Below are positions 62,696 to 64,000 of a stretch of DNA of 64,000 nt, one piece after another (within the stretch, counting starts at the first letter, position 1; every line of letters begins with the position of its first letter). This DNA is from Cochlodiniinecator piscidefendens (GTDB lineage Bacteria; Pseudomonadota; Alphaproteobacteria; Rhodobacterales; Rhodobacteraceae). The translations under genes and the position numbers were made by a program. The DNA is taken from assembly GCF_011326755.1 (NCBI RefSeq), contig NZ_JAAOIE010000001.1:584344-648343 (forward strand). Direction: 5' to 3'. The notes beneath the pieces are model-generated. The model worked only from the letters and a program-made list of their open reading frames with translations. It made no database searches and had not been told where the DNA came from.

Positions 62696-63565
62696 TTACT
62701 GCAAATCCTGTGGACTTCTCCAGATACTTCTTCCGGCGGGACCTAGGGGATGATTTGCGCGTTTCACAAGATAAAGCGGTAGGGTGAAATCTCCCAAAAG
62801 AGGGAGGCGCAGCAATTGACCTCGATTGATTTCCTGTTCGACCATGTGGGCGGGCAACCGTCCCCACCCAAGCCCTTCTAGGATGAGTTCTTTTTTTGCT
62901 GTCATATCCGTGACATACCACTTTTGTGCTTCATCCATTAAGCCCGTGTCCGGTGCCTTTTCGTCGCTTGATTTTACGACAACCTGAGGGAAACGCGCGA
63001 GGTCGGGCTTGGTCAATGCTCCGGGCCATTCGCTTTCTGCACCCAATAAACTTGGGGCGGCGACCAGTGGAAATTCCATCTGGCCAATTTGCTGATAATC
63101 CAAAAAGGGACTTTGCGATGGTGCTGCGAAAATCGCGATATCGACGTTTCCTGCCATCACCTGCCGTTCTCCCGAAGCCGTTTCGATGTTCAGATGGACG
63201 GTCGTTATTGGGAAATCCTGCTTCAGGCCTTTTAGCAGGCCTGTCAGGCGTCGGATTGGGAAATTGCTACTGACTCCCAAACGCAGGTCAATTTCGCCTT
63301 CCCCTTTTAAGTCTTGCACAAATTCGTCGAACTGCCCGGCACGCGACAGCAGCAGGCGGATTTGGGGCAACAGGGCTTTGCCATCTGGGGTCAGGGTTGG
63401 ACGGTATGTTGAGCGGTCAAATATTTGAATTTGAAACCGTTCCTCAACCTGTTTCACGGAATAGGACACCGCCGAACGCGCCTTGTTCAGCTTTTCACTG
63501 GCGAGTTGAAAACTGCCGGTATCACAGATGGTGGCGATGGCATTCAGATGCGTCAAATCAATCAT
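62696..63565 (-). CDS. LysR-family transcriptional regulator
   Basis: A 289-residue LTTR with the N-terminal winged helix-turn-helix (about 1-60; LASEKLNKARSAVSYSVKQVE) and a periplasmic-binding-protein-like effector domain (about 88-285). The ATG at 63565 is used; a TTG two codons upstream is possible. It is divergent from the gene at 63670, its probable target. The effector is unknown. Confidence 0.9.
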   Translation of the reverse strand: MIDLTHLNAIATICDTGSFQLASEKLNKARSAVSYSVKQVEERFQIQIFDRSTYRPTLTPDGKALLPQIRLLLSRAGQFDEFVQDLKGEGEIDLRLGVSSNFPIRRLTGLLKGLKQDFPITTVHLNIETASGERQVMAGNVDIAIFAAPSQSPFLDYQQIGQMEFPLVAAPSLLGAESEWPGALTKPDLARFPQVVVKSSDEKAPDTGLMDEAQKWYVTDMTAKKELILEGLGWGRLPAHMVEQEINRGQLLRLPLLGDFTLPLYLVKRANHPLGPAGRSIWRSPQDLQ

Positions 63566-63669
63566 GGTCAAATTTTACGACCATGACGTTCAAAAAGATA
63601 TTCTTTTTTCTGACGGTGAAGCGGGGTACCCAACATCAACTGAAACATCACCGCATTCGGGAGCGCCCC

Positions 63670-64000
63670 ATGTCCTATGTCTTTCCAGCCGCCACAGCCC
63701 ATACACAAATCGCCGAGGTTTTCCCTGATATTTTCCATGTTGTAGGCAGTGTCGAGATGATGCCCGGCATGCAGATCAGCCGCTCCATGACGGTGTTGCG
63801 CAGGGAGGGTGCCCTGACATTGATCAGCCCTATTCGCCTGAGCGATGAAGGGCTTTCGCAGTTGGAACAGCTGGGGCGTATTGAGAATATTGTAAAGCTG
63901 GGTGGGTATCACTTGGGGGCGCAAAACGGTCTGGACGATCCATTCTATATAGATCGATATGGCGCGAAACTTTGGGCGCTTGAAGGCATGGAGCACAAAG
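63670..64000 (+). CDS. MBL-fold-like protein (possibly DUF4336), cut by the window end
   Basis: The frame opens with ATG at 63670 (MSYVFPAATAHTQ) and stays open to the last base, 110 codons, so the gene continues beyond the window. IFHVVGSVEMMPGMQISRSM, then LTLISPIRLSDEG and GGYHLGAQNGLDDPFY, give a pattern I associate with MBL-fold proteins near DUF4336. It is preferred over the antisense frame at 63568-63996 because of its protein-like sequence and its divergence from the LysR gene. There is no strong ribosome-binding site. Confidence 0.75.
   Translation, partial: MSYVFPAATAHTQIAEVFPDIFHVVGSVEMMPGMQISRSMTVLRREGALTLISPIRLSDEGLSQLEQLGRIENIVKLGGYHLGAQNGLDDPFYIDRYGAKLWALEGMEHK

Noticed and set aside
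63568-63996. Minus-strand gene at the right edge
   Set aside because: The plus-strand frame from 63670 is open to the end of the window, has protein-like sequence and fits the divergent LysR layout; the minus frame is its shadow.

Overview
The window is about 64 kb of chromosome from an alphaproteobacterium, almost certainly a marine member of Rhodobacterales (roseobacter group). This is judged from the protein sequences, the neighbourhoods (acpP-fabG-fabD, rpsF-rpsR-rplI, a PopZ-like/tolC/isoaspartyl methyltransferase cluster, a MetR-metF pair), the NDUFS4-type complex I subunit and the aa3-type oxidase. Genus cannot be fixed from the sequence alone. Base composition is moderate, except for a visibly more AT-rich island at 16-23 kb.

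Layout. 0-15.7 kb is core metabolism: a HisA paralogue, fatty-acid synthesis genes, a cytochrome b561-YceI fusion and a separate periplasmic YceI, the ribosomal protein operon rpsF-rpsR-rplI with a probable autoregulatory leader, an ADP-ribosylglycohydrolase-like protein, trigger factor, a JmjC-type oxygenase, cytochrome oxidase subunit I with a translationally coupled DUF2244 protein, a c-type cytochrome and lipB. 15.9-23.1 kb is a mobile-element scar lying between two tRNA-Leu genes (GAG on +, UAA on -) whose 3' ends both face inward. It holds a beheaded large serine recombinase, a gene of unknown function without a clear start, a two-gene module (Swt1-type HEPN protein plus HExxH peptidase), about 540 bp packed with hairpins, a small resolvase with a 16-bp inverted repeat upstream, a truncated VirD4/TraG gene and a fragment of a helix-turn-helix gene.

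23-34.8 kb carries a 2OG-Fe(II) oxygenase, rhomboid protease, inositol monophosphatase, metR/metF, a thioesterase, a DUF2235 hydrolase, an orphan molybdopterin hydroxylase large subunit, and a secreted-repeat protein followed by an ECF sigma/anti-sigma pair. 35-52.5 kb carries valS, transporters, aminotransferases, ygfZ, efp, cobQ, a PopZ-like protein with a hexanucleotide repeat, a TolC-like protein and an isoaspartyl methyltransferase. 52.8-64 kb carries an MmgE/PrpD protein, a sulfur (persulfide) handling operon with its Crp/Fnr-type regulator, a flavin reductase, uvrB, the NDUFS4-like subunit, tRNA-Arg(UCU), and two divergent regulator/target pairs at the right edge. The last gene runs off the window.

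Most interesting signal: at 18.1-21.1 kb a probable translation-targeting defence module, HEPN RNase (RX4H motif) overlapping by 4 nt with a Lit-like HExxH peptidase, is followed directly at its stop codon by four 68-bp repeats. The stems of their hairpins change together while the loops stay constant (TAAG). Beyond these lies a second hairpin family with TATCG loops, one member of which also lies upstream of the HEPN gene. This looks like a structured non-coding RNA, or hairpin DNA, belonging to the module. I do not recognise it as a described family.
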